64,000 bases of DNA from the NCBI GenBank assembly GCA_032622095.1, contig CP136065.1:148615577-148679576 (forward strand), given 5' to 3'. The notes below the pieces were generated by a model that had not been told where the DNA came from, did not search any database, and saw nothing but the letters and a program-made list of their open reading frames with translations. This stretch comes from Siphonodentalium dalli. Its lineage: Eukaryota; Mollusca; Scaphopoda; Gadilida; Siphonodentaliidae. Shown in pieces: positions 34,995 through 48,433 of the stretch; the first letter of the stretch is position 1; each line of letters starts with the position of its first letter. A program made the translations under genes and the position numbers.

Positions 34995-37900
34995 ACCACC
35001 TCCAATGTGGTCTCACCCTGGTATTATACAGCAGTAACCTCTAACACTGCGGTTAGGTTACCGCTTATTACCAATTCAACACCACATGCACCGTGGTCAC
35101 ACCACGATGCATGCAGTCACGATTTCTTGATACTGGGTTGATTTTTATGGACAATACACTGAGCAGGCTTGGTGTTATTTATCGCTCCGGGTACATATTT
35201 TTCCATGTTCTGAGGACTAAGTCAAGCCCCGTTCCATGAGTGAGGTAGATAATACATCAGTTCATAGTATTACAAGAAAAGTACATGAGAACACTCAATA
35301 GAAAATAAGTATATCGGGGGGTTAAATGTAGCATGCCATGAACATTATGTAACAGAGTTGCCAACATTGATTCGGCTGTCAATTTATAAACTCCACCTAT
35401 CGCCTGGTGGCTGGTGTCAGGCCGCATTGATTGGCATATTACACAAGCACTGAGGCATGAAAATAAAACTTAGTGATTCATATACATGCATCTGTGGAAC
35501 TTTTAACGAGATCCTTGTGGTTGTATTATTTTTTCAACTTTTGGTGTGATTACTGCTAATAGACCATGGTATGATAACTGCATGGTAACGTAGCTCCACC
35601 GCAGTGACCATCGTGACACCGCGGTGGATACCATATATATACTGCTGGTATACCGGGTCATTATCGGGGTATCACCCCAGTTTTCGAGGTCAATTACTTT
35701 GAGGACTTTGATGATAGCGGTAGATTCCTATAAATCACATGTGTATATAGAACTCATTTCAGCCCCCCCCCCCCCCCCACATAGAACAAAAACAGAAACA
35801 AAACAAAATTAATCAAAATTGTTCGCATATGTAAAACATTTTCCATATTTCCCATGGCTCCCTAAATTTGTATGATCGGGTGAGAAATACACTGTATTAT
35901 ACTGTTACTTCATTGGGCAGTCTGGTGCAAATCAATGCAGCAAGACAAAAACAGTGAACTAGGCTAAATTGATAGGCTATAGTTAGATTTGAAATTTATG
36001 ATTTACATGTAGGTGTCTTCAACTTCATGGTCTTTTTCACCCACAAGAAAACCAATTAGAAGAGGGATTCGAAAATCCACCTGATCGAATTAAATCTCGA
36101 GGCTTCCACAGGCCTACCATACATTTTTTTTATTCTGAATAAATTATTTTGTCTTGATTGGAGAATTATTGAACGGCCTTATAGTCAGTCGAAATAGATT
36201 CACAGGGAAAATAATCCGACATGTGCTGGGAATCACATTTGAAGTCCTACTATTACCACACTAGCTTCCGAGAAAAGTACCTGAACGACTCGACTGCGAT
36301 ATGTGGAACTTATATGTGACTAGCAGGGTTACCCGGCATTGCCCAGGTTAAAGTAATGTGAAACCCTCTGCATATTATGGATATATGATGGGAATAGAGG
36401 ATACTCTTGTTCAAAGCGTTACACATATTCTCATAAATTATATACCCAAATAGCATCACAAAACACGGAATATAAGTAGTAGCTCACCTTGTCGGATCGG
36501 AGCAATTGTCATTTTGTTTATCGCGATTAATCCGTCCCACCAATAAAGAACTATTTATTTATTTACAACTGCGTAAACTTCATACGTTATAACATGAACA
36601 TGAGCACATTAGTTCGCAAAAATAAAAGACAACAATTGAGTTTTACATATAGAGGATCTACAGCGAGTCCCCAGTTTATAGCGAAATTTACAAAACGAGT
36701 CCAGTAAATTACATGTAGGTCTGGACCGAGCCTTTGGCGAGGTCAAGACCTAATTTACCGGACGATTTTTGTAAATTCCGCTATAAACTGGGGACGAGTT
36801 GTAGATTCTATTTATTACATGATCCAAAAACTCTACAAAACATACATAATAAATCAACAAATGGGACGATAAACTAACATCTGCTTCTATAAGGCATGCG
36901 ATGATGTTTCACGTAAGTATGCGTTGTTTGTCCACGTAAAGAAATAGTCCCAGATAAATAAAGACTCTTTGGTGTATTTTAAGGCGTATATTTAATGACA
37001 GAACTTTTCCAACTCTTCATTCATTATTGCTTGTTGGAAAAATATTGGAAGCTATAGTATTTTGAGACATAGCGTATGTAAAGTAAAAAGACGACAAACC
37101 GGATGTCAAAGGTTACCTGGCACTATTGTTATCAAACGAACGTTTAATATCAGAATTTATAGAATGGGTTTATTGAATGGAATAAGGGTAGGATCATGTA
37201 ATAAAGAGACGTATCAATCAATCTAGCGGGTTTGACTAAGATTTTGAAGACACCTGGTTATCAAATCTCCACAAAGATACAGATACTTTAATGAAATGTC
37301 CCAGTGCTCCTCTGTCCATTGTTATCAAATCTCCACAAAGATACAGATACTTTAATGAAATGTCCCAGTGCTCCTCTGTCCATTGTGCTAGCTATATACT
37401 GGCTAATTATTCTCAGTTTAAAAGAAATTTTGCTATGCTGCTTTTTTGTATGTTAGGCGATGAGTCTTTTCTAAACATGAATGATATCCTCTGTATTTTG
37501 GGCAGATATAACATTGTCAGATGTCAGTATTGGAGGATCCTGAAAAGTCATGTGCCACTGACTCCATTTTCTTTTATCTCAGACATTATACTCGACGGCA
37601 CACTGTGACCACAATTGTTGAACAGGCCTTATATGCATTTCCATATCTCTTTTCACTTTTGTGTGGAAACTATATTGAATGGGGCAGACTCAATTGTGTT
37701 ATAATATTAACATGAGCTATTCTAATATTTTAACATGCACCAATATCTTCCTCGTAAAATGTTACCACAGTTTGAACGCCTTGGTGTCACCTCGATTGTA
37801 CCCCGTGAAGTTATATATAGAACACATACAGACAGACATATATTTGCAAATATATCTAAATATATGTAAATGTGACATTTTACGTACGATTTGATTCCTC

Positions 37901-38924
37901 GTATTATTTGAGAAGAACGTGTATGAATTTGTTGTTAATTGGCACTAAACATATTTATATCAGTTGTGGTGACCCACCCGTCCCTATTTCGGACTCAAGC
38001 GCGCAACATTTGACATCATTAAACTTAGACTCATTATGGAGATGAATATATATGAAATTGTTTAAAATTGGCGAGTATACAAATTCGTATCAGATTTAAG
38101 GCCCCACATCTCTCACCCAAACTGTACTAATTTGGCGTAGTTAAACCACATTAGATTCCTCGTATCACAGAGAATATGTACCAATCTGGTGGAAATCGGC
38201 GCTAAATATATTGTTTATCTATTCGTGTGTCTCTCTCGCCCTCTGTGGACCCCTGTCTCAAATGACACCATTTTGACATCTTTAAAGCGCACAATTAGAC
38301 TCCTGATATCATGGAGATAAATATTTATAAGTTTGGTGCTAATCGGCGACTAAACAATTTTTTTTTATCAAATTGAGTGCCCACCCACAACATCTCGCAC
38401 ACAAACAACACCAATATAGCGTCTTTAAATCACATGATTTGATTCCTCGTATCGTGGATAAGAATGTGTATCAATTTGGTGCAAATTGGCGCTAAAATTA
38501 TTTTTATCAATGTTGGTGTTCACTGCCCCTCTCCCTTTCAGTGCACCCCTGACTCGAATGACGCAACTTTTGACAGCTTCAAGCCACCCCATTAGACTCC
38601 TGATACCGTGTGGATGATATTGTATAAGTTTTTGTATAAAATTGGCAAGTGTACAAATATCTCTCATCCAAACAGCACCAATTTGGCGTATCTAAACCAC
38701 ACGATTAGTTTCTCGTATCACGGAGAATATGTATCAATCTGGTAGAAATCAGCGCTGAACATATTGTTCGTCTTTTTTGTGTTCCTCTCACCCCTATGCA
38801 TCATGACTCGAATGGCCCCACTTGTGACAGCTTGTGAAATCCTTAAACCACACAATTAGACTCCTGATAAACCAATTTTGATCAAAGTTAGTGCCCACTA
38901 ACCCCCATCTCTCACCCAAAAAAC
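34995..38924 (+). repeat. Tandem array unit 1 (3930 bp)
   Basis: Runs from ACCACCTCCAATGTGG to CTCACCCAAAAAAC. Contains CACCGCGGTGG-type hairpins, a poly-C tract of 16, the ACCCGGCATTGCCCAGG block, an inverted-repeat element (about 36651-36810), a 64-bp direct duplication (37258-37385) and degenerate repeats of about 150 bp (37870-38924). It lacks the 420-bp MITE of units 2 and 3. Open frames here lack domains and are not called genes. Confidence 0.92.
36651..36810. repeat. Inverted-repeat element AGTCCCCAGTTTATAGCG
   Basis: Imperfect palindrome of about 160 bp: GAGTCCCCAGTTTATAGCGA pairs with CGCTATAAACTGGGGACGAG around GGACCGAGCCTTTGGCGAGG. It recurs in units 2-4 (about 40586, 44942 and 49320), and a half copy lies outside the array at 58646-58725, so it is a dispersed MITE-like element that predates the amplification. 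Confidence 0.7.
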
Positions 38925-41900
38925 ACCACCTCTAATGTGGTCTCACCCCGATATTATACAGCAGTAACCTCTAACACTGCGGTTAGGTTACCGCTTATTA
39001 CCAATTCAACACCACATGCACCGTGGTCACACCACGATGCATGCAGTCACGATTTCTTGATACTGGGTTGATTTTTATGGACAATACACTGAGCAGGCTT
39101 GGTGTTATTTATCGCTCCGGGTACATATTTTTCCATGTTCTGAGGACTAAGTCAAGCCCCGTTCCATGAGTGAGGTAGATAATACATCAGTTCATAGTAT
39201 TACAAGAAAAGTACATGAGAACACTCAATAGAAAATAAGTATATCGGGGGGTTAAATGTAGCATGCCATGAACATTACGTAACAGAGTTGCCAACATTGA
39301 TTCGGCTGTCAATTTATAAACTCCACCTATCGCCTGGTGGCTGGTGTCAGGCCGCATTGATTGGCATATTACACAAGCAGGCATGAAAATAAAACTTAGT
39401 GATTCATATACATGCATCTGTGGAACTTTTAACGAGATCCTTGTGGTTGTATTATTTTTTCAACTTTTGGTGTGATTACTGCTAATAGACCATGGTATGA
39501 TAACTGCATGGTAACGTAGCTCCACCGCAGTGACCATCTTGACACCGCGGTGGATACCATATATATACTGCTGGTATACCGGGTCATTATCGGGGTATCA
39601 CCCCAGTTTTTGAGGTCAATTACTTTGAGGACTTTGATGATAGCGGTAGATTCCTATAAATCACATGTATATAGAACTCATTTCAGCCCCCCCCCCCCCC
39701 CCCCCCCCCCACACATAGAACAAAAACAGAAACAAAACAAAATTAATCAAAATTGTTCGCATATGTAAAACATTTTCCATATTTCCCATGGCTCCCTAAA
39801 TTTGTATGATCGGGTGAGAAATACACTGTATTATACTGTTACTTCATTGGGCAGTCTGGTGCAAATCAATGCAGCAAGACAAAAACAGTGAACTAGGCTA
39901 AATTGATAGGCTATAGTTAGATTTGAAATTTATGATTTACATGTAGGTGTCTTCAACTTCATGGTCTTTTTCACCCACAAGAAAACCAATTAGAAGAGGG
40001 ATTCGAAAATCCACCTGATCGAATTAAATCTCGAGGCTTCCACAGGCCTACCATACATTTTTTTTATTCTGAATAAATTATTTTGTCTTGATTGGAGAAT
40101 TATTGAACGGCCTTATAGTCAGTCGAAATAGATTCACAGGGAAAATAATCCGACATGTGCTGGGAATCACATTTGAAGTCCTACTATTACCACACTAGCT
40201 TCCGAGAAAAGTACCTGAACGACTCGACTGCAATATGCGGAACTTATATGTGACTAGCAGGGTTACCCGGCATTGCCCAGGTTAAAGTAATGTGAAACCC
40301 TCTGCATATTATGGATATATGATGGGAATAGAGGATACTCTTGTTCAAAGCGTTACACATATTCTCATAAATTATATACCCAAATAGCATCACAAAACAC
40401 GGAATATAAGTAGTAGCTCACCTTGTCGGATCGGAGCAATTGTCATTTTGTTTATCGCGATTAATCCGTCCCACCAATAAAGAACTATTTATTTATTTAC
40501 AACTGCGTAAACTTCATACGTTATAACATGAACATGAGCACATTAGTTCGCAAAAATAAAAGACAACAATTGAGTTTTACATATAGAGGATCTACAGCGA
40601 GTCCCCAGTTTATAGCGAAATTTACAAAACGAGTCCAGTAAATTACATGTAGGTCTGGACCGAGCCTTTGGCGAGGTCAAGACCTAATTTACCGGACGAT
40701 TTTTGTAAATTCCGCTATAAACTGGGGACGAGTTGTAGATTCTATTTATTACATGATCCAAAAACTCTACAAAACATACATAATAAATCAACAAATGGGA
40801 CGATAAACTAACATCTGCTTCTATAAGGCATGCGATGATGTTTCACGTAAGTATGCGTTGTTTGTCCACGTAAAGAAATAGTCCCAGATAAATAAAGACT
40901 CTTTGGTGTATTTTAAGGCGTATATTTAATGACAGAACTTTTCCAACTCTTCATTCATTATTGCTTGTTGGAAAAATATTGGAAGCTATAGTATTTTGAG
41001 ACATAGCGTATGTAAAGTAAAAAGACGACAAACCGGATGTCAAAGGTTACCTGGCACTATTGTTATCAAACGAACGTTTAATATCAGAATTTATAGAATG
41101 GGTTTATTGAATGGAATAAGGGTAGGATCATGTAATAAAGAGACGTATCAATCAATCTAGCGGGTTTGACTAAGATTTTGAAGACACCTGGTTATCAAAT
41201 CTCCACAAAGATACAGATACTTTAACAGTCCTTCCCACGAGGAAAACACTGCGAGAACATTTATTTGCTCCCGTACTTCAGAAGACGGGTGTCATATTGC
41301 ACCCTAGGTCAACATGACCGCTTTCACAGATTTTGTAGAAGGATACGCACTACGTTCATGACTGAACTAATTGCACCCATACCATAATTGTCAGTTGGGT
41401 TTTTCTCAAACAAAAAGTCATTGTGGAATAGACCTATGTCTAGTTACACTTTAATATGCCATAGTTGTACTGAGATGGTAAAGGATCTCAATAAACATTA
41501 AAATAGTTCACTATTGAACCAACAATTACAGTCTCCATTAGTATTTTGAGATGAGGGACGGGTGCGAATTTTAGCACCCGTGATTTGAAAATTACGAGTG
41601 CGTACGGGTGCGAGAGCAATCACTCCCGTCTCCTGGGAAGGACTGCTTTAATGAAATGTCCCAGTGCTCCTCTGTCCATTGTTATCAAATCTCCACAAAG
41701 ATACAGATACTTTAATGAAATGTCCCAGTGCTCCTCTGTCCATTGTGCTAGCTATATACTGGCTAATTATTCTCAGTTTAAAAGAAATTTTGCTATGCTG
41801 CTTTTTTGTATGTTAGGCGATGAGTCTTTTCTAAACATGAATGATATCCTCTGTATTTTGGGCAGATATAACATTGTCAGATGTCAGTATTGGAGGATCC

Positions 41901-43284
41901 TGAAAAGTCATGTGCCACTGACTCCATTTTCTTTTATCTCAGACATTATACTCGACGGCACACTGTGACCACAATTGTTGAACAGGCCTTATATGCATTT
42001 CCATATCTCTTTTCACTTTTGTGTGGAAACTATATTGAATGGGGCAGACTCAATTGTGTTATAATATTAACATGAGCTATTCTAATATTTTAACATGCAC
42101 CAATATCTTCCTCGTAAAATGTTACCACAGTTTGAACGCCTTGGTGTCACCTCGATTGTACCCCGTGAAGTTATATATAGAACACATACAGACAGACATA
42201 TATTTGCAAATATATCTAAATATATGTAAATGTGACATTTTACGTACGATTTGATTCCTCGTATTATTTGAGAAGAACGTGTATGAATTTGTTGTTAATT
42301 GGCACTAAACATATTTATATCAGTTGTGGTGACCCACCCGTCCCTATTTCGGACTCAAGCGCGCAACATTTGACATCATTAAACTTAGACTCATTATGGA
42401 GATGAATATATATGAAATTGTTTAAAATTGGCGAGTATACAAATTCGTATCAGATTTAAGGCCCCACATCTCTCACCCAAACTGTACTAATTTGGCGTAG
42501 TTAAACCACATTAGATTCCTCGTATCACAGAGAATATGTACCAATCTGGTGGAAATCGGCGCTAAATATATTGTTTATCTATTCGTGTGTCTCTCTCGCC
42601 CTCTGTGGACCCCTGTCTCAAATGACACCATTTTGACATCTTTAAAGCGCACAATTAGACTCCTGATATCATGGAGATAAATATTTATAAGTTTGGTGCT
42701 AATCGGCGACTAAACAATTTTTTTTTATCAAATTGAGTGCCCACCCACAACATCTCGCACACAAACAACACCAATATAGCGTCTTTAAATCACATGATTT
42801 GATTCCTCGTATCGTGAATAAGAATGTGTATCAATTTGGTGCAAATTGGCGCTAAAATTATTTTTATCAATGTTGGTGTTCACTGCCCCTCTCCCTTTCA
42901 GTGCACCCCTGACTCGAATGACGCAACTTTTGACAGCTTCAAGCCACCCCATTAGACTCCTGATACCGTGTGGATGATATTGTATAAGTTTTTGTATAAA
43001 ATTGGCAAGTGTACAAATATCTCTCATCCAAACAGCACCAATTTGGCGTATCTAAACCACACGATTAGTTTCTCGTATCACGGAGAATATGTATCAATCT
43101 GGTAGAAATCAGCGCTGAACATATTGTTCGTCTTTTTTGTGTTCCTCTCACCCCTATGCATCATGACTCGAATGGCCCCACTTGTGACAGCTTGTGAAAT
43201 CCTTAAACCACACAATTAGACTCCTGATAAACCAATTTTGATCAAAGTTAGTGCCCACTAACCCCCATCTCTCACCCAAAAAAC
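38925..43284 (+). repeat. Tandem array unit 2 (4360 bp)
   Basis: Head-to-tail copy of unit 1. The length difference of +430 bp is fully explained by the MITE plus its duplicated 6 bp (+426), poly-C 24 versus 16 (+8), and small changes (GCACTGAGGC to GCAGGC -4, GTGTATATAG to GTATATAG -2, CACATAG to CACACATAG +2). Confidence 0.93.
41226..41645. mobile_element. 420-bp MITE in unit 2
   Basis: Ends CAGTCCTTCCCACGAGG and CTCCTGGGAAGGACTG, flanked by CTTTAA (41220-41225 and 41646-41651). Units 1 and 4 carry the uninterrupted ACTTTAATGAAATG site, which proves insertion. Contains the inverted pair GGGTGCGAATTTTAGCACCC. Superfamily not assigned. Confidence 0.9.
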
Positions 43285-46200
43285 ACCACCTCTAATGTGG
43301 TCTCACCCCGATATTATACAGCAGTAACCTCTAACACTGCGGTTAGGTTACCGCTTATTACCAATTCAACACCACATGCACCGTGGTCACACCACGATGC
43401 ATGCAGTCACGATTTCTTGATACTGGGTTGATTTTTATGGACAATACACTGAGCAGGCTTGGTGTTATTTATCGCTCCGGGTACATATTTTTCCATGTTC
43501 TGAGGACTAAGTCAAGCCCCGTTCCATGAGTGAGGTAGATAATACATCAGTTCATAGTATTACAAGAAAAGTACATGAGAACACTCAATAGAAAATAAGT
43601 ATATCGGGGGGTTAAATGTAGCATGCCATGAACATTACGTAACAGAGTTGCCAACATTGATTCGGCTGTCAATTTATAAACTCCACCTATCGCCTGGTGG
43701 CTGGTGTCAGGCCGCATTGATTGGCATATTACACAAGCAGGCATGAAAATAAAACTTAGTGATTCATATACATGCATCTGTGGAACTTTTAACGAGATCC
43801 TTGTGGTTGTATTATTTTTTCAACTTTTGGTGTGATTACTGCTAATAGACCATGGTATGATAACTGCGTGGTAACGTAGCTCCACCGCAGTGACCATCTT
43901 GACACCGCGGTGGATACCATATATATACTGCTGGTATACCGGGTCATTATTGGGGTATCACCCCAGTTTTTGAGGTCAATTACTTTGAGGACTTTGATGA
44001 TAGCGGTAGATTCCTATAAATCACATGTATATAGAACTCATTTCAGCCCCCCCCCCCCCCCCCCCCCACACATAGAACAAAAACAGAAACAAAACAAAAT
44101 TAATCAAAATTGTTCGCATATGTAAAACATTTTCCATATTTCCCATGGCTCCCTAAATTTGTATGATCGGGTGAGAAATACACTGTATTATACTGTTACT
44201 TCATTGGGCAGTCTGGTGCAAATCAATGCAGCAAGACAAAAACAGTGAACTAGGCTAAATTGATAGGCTATAGTTAGATTTGAAATTTATGATTTACATG
44301 TAGGTGTCTTCAACTTCATGGTCTTTTTCACCCACAAGAAAACCAATTAGAAGAGGGATTCGAAAATCCACCTGATCGAATTAAATCTCGAGGCTTCCAC
44401 AGGCCTACCATACATTTTTTTTATTCTGAATAAATTATTTTGTCTTGATTGGAGAATTATTGAACGGCCTTATAGTCAGTCGAAATAGATTCACAGGGAA
44501 AATAATCCGACATGTGCTGGGAATCACATTTGAAGTCCTACTATTACCACACTAGCTTCCGAGAAAAGTACCTGAACGACTCGACTGCGATATGCGGAAC
44601 TTATATGTGACTAGCAGGGTTACCCGGCATTGCCCAGGTTAAAGTAATGTGAAACCCTCTGCATATTATGGATATATGATGGGAATAGAGGATACTCTTG
44701 TTCAAAGCGTTACACATATTCTCATAAATTATATACCCAAATAGCATCACAAAACACGGAATATAAGTAGTAGCTCACCTTGTCGGATCGGAGCAATTGT
44801 CATTTTGTTTATCGCGATTAATCCGTCCCACCAATAAAGAACTATTTATTTATTTACAACTGCGTAAACTTCATACGTTATAACATGAACATGAGCACAT
44901 TAGTTCGCAAAAATAAAAGACAACAATTGAGTTTTACATATAGAGGATCTACAGCGAGTCCCCAGTTTATAGCGAAATTTACAAAACGAGTCCAGTAAAT
45001 TACATGTAGGTCTGGACCGAGCCTTTGGCGAGGTCAAGACCTAATTTACCGGACGATTTTTGTAAATTCCGCTATAAACTGGGGACGAGTTGTAGATTCT
45101 ATTTATTACATGATCCAAAAACTCTACAAAACATACATAATAAATCAACAAATGGGACGATAAACTAACATCTGCTTCTATAAGGCATGCGATGATGTTT
45201 CACGTAAGTATGCGTTGTTTGTCCACGTAAAGAAATAGTCCCAGATAAATAAAGACTCTTTGGTGTATTTTAAGGCGTATATTTAATGACAGAACTTTTC
45301 CAACTCTTCATTCATTATTGCTTGTTGGAAAAATATTGGAAGCTATAGTATTTTGAGACATAGCGTATGTAAAGTAAAAAGACGACAAACCGGATGTCAA
45401 AGGTTACCTGGCACTATTGTTATCAAACGAACGTTTAATATCAGAATTTATAGAATGGGTTTATTGAATGGAATAAGGGTAGGATCATGTAATAAAGAGA
45501 CGTATCAATCAATCTAGCGGGTTTGACTAAGATTTTGAAGACACCTGGTTATCAAATCTCCACAAAGATACAGATACTTTAACAGTCCTTCCCACGAGGA
45601 AAACACTGCGAGAACATTTATTTGCTCCCGTACTTCAGAAGACGGGTGTCATATTGCACCCTAGGTCAACATGACCGCTTTCACAGATTTTGTAGAAGGA
45701 TACGCACTACGTTCATGACTGAACTAATTGCACCCATACCATAATTGTCAGTTGGGTTTTTCTCAAACAAAAAGTCATTGTGGAATAGACCTATGTCTAG
45801 TTACACTTTAATATGCCATAGTTGTACTGAGATGGTAAAGGATCTCAATAAACATTAAAATAGTTCACTATTGAACCAACAATTACAGTCTCCATTAGTA
45901 TTTTGAGATGAGGGACGGGTGCGAATTTTAGCACCCGTGATTTGAAAATTACGAGTGCGTACGGGTGCGAGAGCAATCACTCCCGTCTCCTGGGAAGGAC
46001 TGCTTTAATGAAATGTCCCAGTGCTCCTCTGTCCATTGTTATCAAATCTCCACAAAGATACAGATACTTTAATGAAATGTCCCAGTGCTCCTCTGTCCAT
46101 TGTGCTAGCTATATACTGGCTAATTATTCTCAGTTTAAAAGAAATTTTGCTATGCTGCTTTTTTGTATGTTAGGCGATGAGTCTTTTCTAAACATGAATG

Positions 46201-47641
46201 ATATCCTCTGTATTTTGGGCAGATATAACATTGTCAGATGTCAGTATTGGAGGATCCTGAAAAGTCATGTGCCACTGACTCCATTTTCTTTTATCTCAGA
46301 CATTATACTCGACGGCACACTGTGACCACAATTGTTGAACAGGCCTTATATGCATTTCCATATCTCTTTTCACTTTTGTGTGGAAACTATATTGAATGGG
46401 GCAGACTCAATTGTGTTATAATATTAACATGAGCTATTCTAATATTTTAACATGCACCAATATCTTCCTCGTAAAATGTTACCACAGTTTGAACGCCTTG
46501 GTGTCACCTCGATTGTACCCCGTGAAGTTATATATAGAACACATACAGACAGACATATATTTGCAAATATATCTAAATATATGTAAATGTGACATTTTAC
46601 GTACGATTTGATTCCTCGTATTATTTGAGAAGAACGTGTATGAATTTGTTGTTAATTGGCACTAAACATATTTATATCAGTTGTGGTGACCCACCCGTCC
46701 CTATTTCGGACTCAAGCGCGCAACATTTGACATCATTAAACTTAGACTCACTATGGAGATGAATATATATGAAATTGTTTAAAATTGGCGAGTATACAAA
46801 TTCGTATCAGATTTAAGGCCCCACATCTCTCACCCAAACTGTACTAATTTGGCGTAGTTAAACCACATTAGATTCCTCGTATCACAGAGAATATGTACCA
46901 ATCTGGTGGAAATCGGCGCTAAATATATTGTTTATCTATTCGTGTGTCTCTCTCGCCCTCTGTGGACCCCTGTCTCAAATGACACCATTTTGACATCTTT
47001 AAAGCGCACAATTAGACTCCTGATATCATGGAGATAAATATTTATAAGTTTGGTGCTAATCGGCGACTAAACAATTTTTTTTTATCAAATTGAGTGCCCA
47101 CCCACAACATCTCGCACACAAACAACACCAATATAGCGTCTTTAAATCACATGATTTGATTCCTCGTATCGTGAATAAGAATGTGTATCAATTTGGTGCA
47201 AATTGGCGCTAAAATTATTTTTATCAATGTTGGTGTTCACTGCCCCTCTCCCTTTCAGTGCACCCCTGACTCGAATGACGCAACTTTTGACAGCTTCAAG
47301 CCACCCCATTAGACTCCTGATACCGTGTGGATGATATTGTATAAGTTTTTGTATAAAATTGGCAAGTGTACAAATATCTCTCATCCAAACAGCACCAATT
47401 TGGCGTATCTAAACCACACGATTAGTTTCTCGTATCACGGAGAATATGTATCAATCTGGTAGAAATCAGCGCTGAACATATTGTTCGTCTTTTTTGTGTT
47501 CCTCTCACCCCTATGCATCATGACTCGAATGGCCCCACTTGTGACAGCTTGTGAAATCCTTAAACCACACAATTAGACTCCTGATAAACCAATTTTGATC
47601 AAAGTTAGTGCCCACTAACCCCCATCTCTCACCCAAAAAAC
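43285..47641 (+). repeat. Tandem array unit 3 (4357 bp)
   Basis: Almost identical to unit 2; the 3-bp length difference is the poly-C tract (21 versus 24). Scattered substitutions (for example GGGTCATTATTGGGG versus ATCGGGG, CTGCGTGG versus CTGCATGG) show that it is a separate copy. Carries the same MITE insertion. Confidence 0.93.
45583..46002. mobile_element. 420-bp MITE in unit 3 (copied with the unit)
   Basis: Same element at the same unit position and with the same CTTTAA duplication as at 41226-41645. Shared by duplication rather than by a second insertion. Confidence 0.9.
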
Positions 47642-48402
47642 ACCACCTCTAATGTGGTCTCACCCCGATATTATACAGCAGTAACCTCTAACACTGCGGT
47701 TAGGTTACCGCTTATTACCAATTCAACACCACATGCACCGTGGTCACACCACGATGCATGCAGTCACGATTTCTTGATACTGGGTTGATTTTTATGGACA
47801 ATACACTGAGCAGGCTTGGTGTTATTTATCGCTCCGGGTACATATTTTTCCATGTTCTGAGGACTAAGTCAAGCCCCGTTCCATGAGTGAGGTAGATAAT
47901 ACATCAGTTCATAGTATTACAAGAAAAGTACATGAGAACACTCAATAGAAAATAAGTATATCGGGGGGTTAAATGTAGCATGCCATGAACATTACGTAAC
48001 AGAGTTGCCAACATTGATTCGGCTGTCAATTTATAAACTCCACCTATCGCCTGGTGGCTGGTGTCAGGCCGCATTGATTGGCATATTACACAAGCAGGCA
48101 TGAAAATAAAACTTAGTGATTCATATACATGCATCTGTGGAACTTTTAACGAGATCCTTGTGGTTGTATTATTTTTTCAACTTTTGGTGTGATTACTGCT
48201 AATAGACCATGGTATGATAACTGCGTGGTAACGTAGCTCCACCGCAGTGACCATCTTGACACCGCGGTGGATACCATATATATACTGCTGGTATACCGGG
48301 TCATTATCGGGGTATCACCCCAGTTTTTGAGGTCAATTACTTTGAGGACTTTGATGATAGCGGTAGATTCCTATAAATCACATGTATATAGAACTCATTT
48401 CA

Positions 48403-48433
<31 letters not shown>

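Noticed and set aside
41585-41968. 127-codon open frame repeated in array units 2 and 3 (shorter in 1 and 4)
   Set aside because: It starts inside the MITE in units 2 and 3, changes its start with each unit, has no recognisable domain and lies in repeated non-coding DNA. Its repetition reflects unit duplication, not selection.
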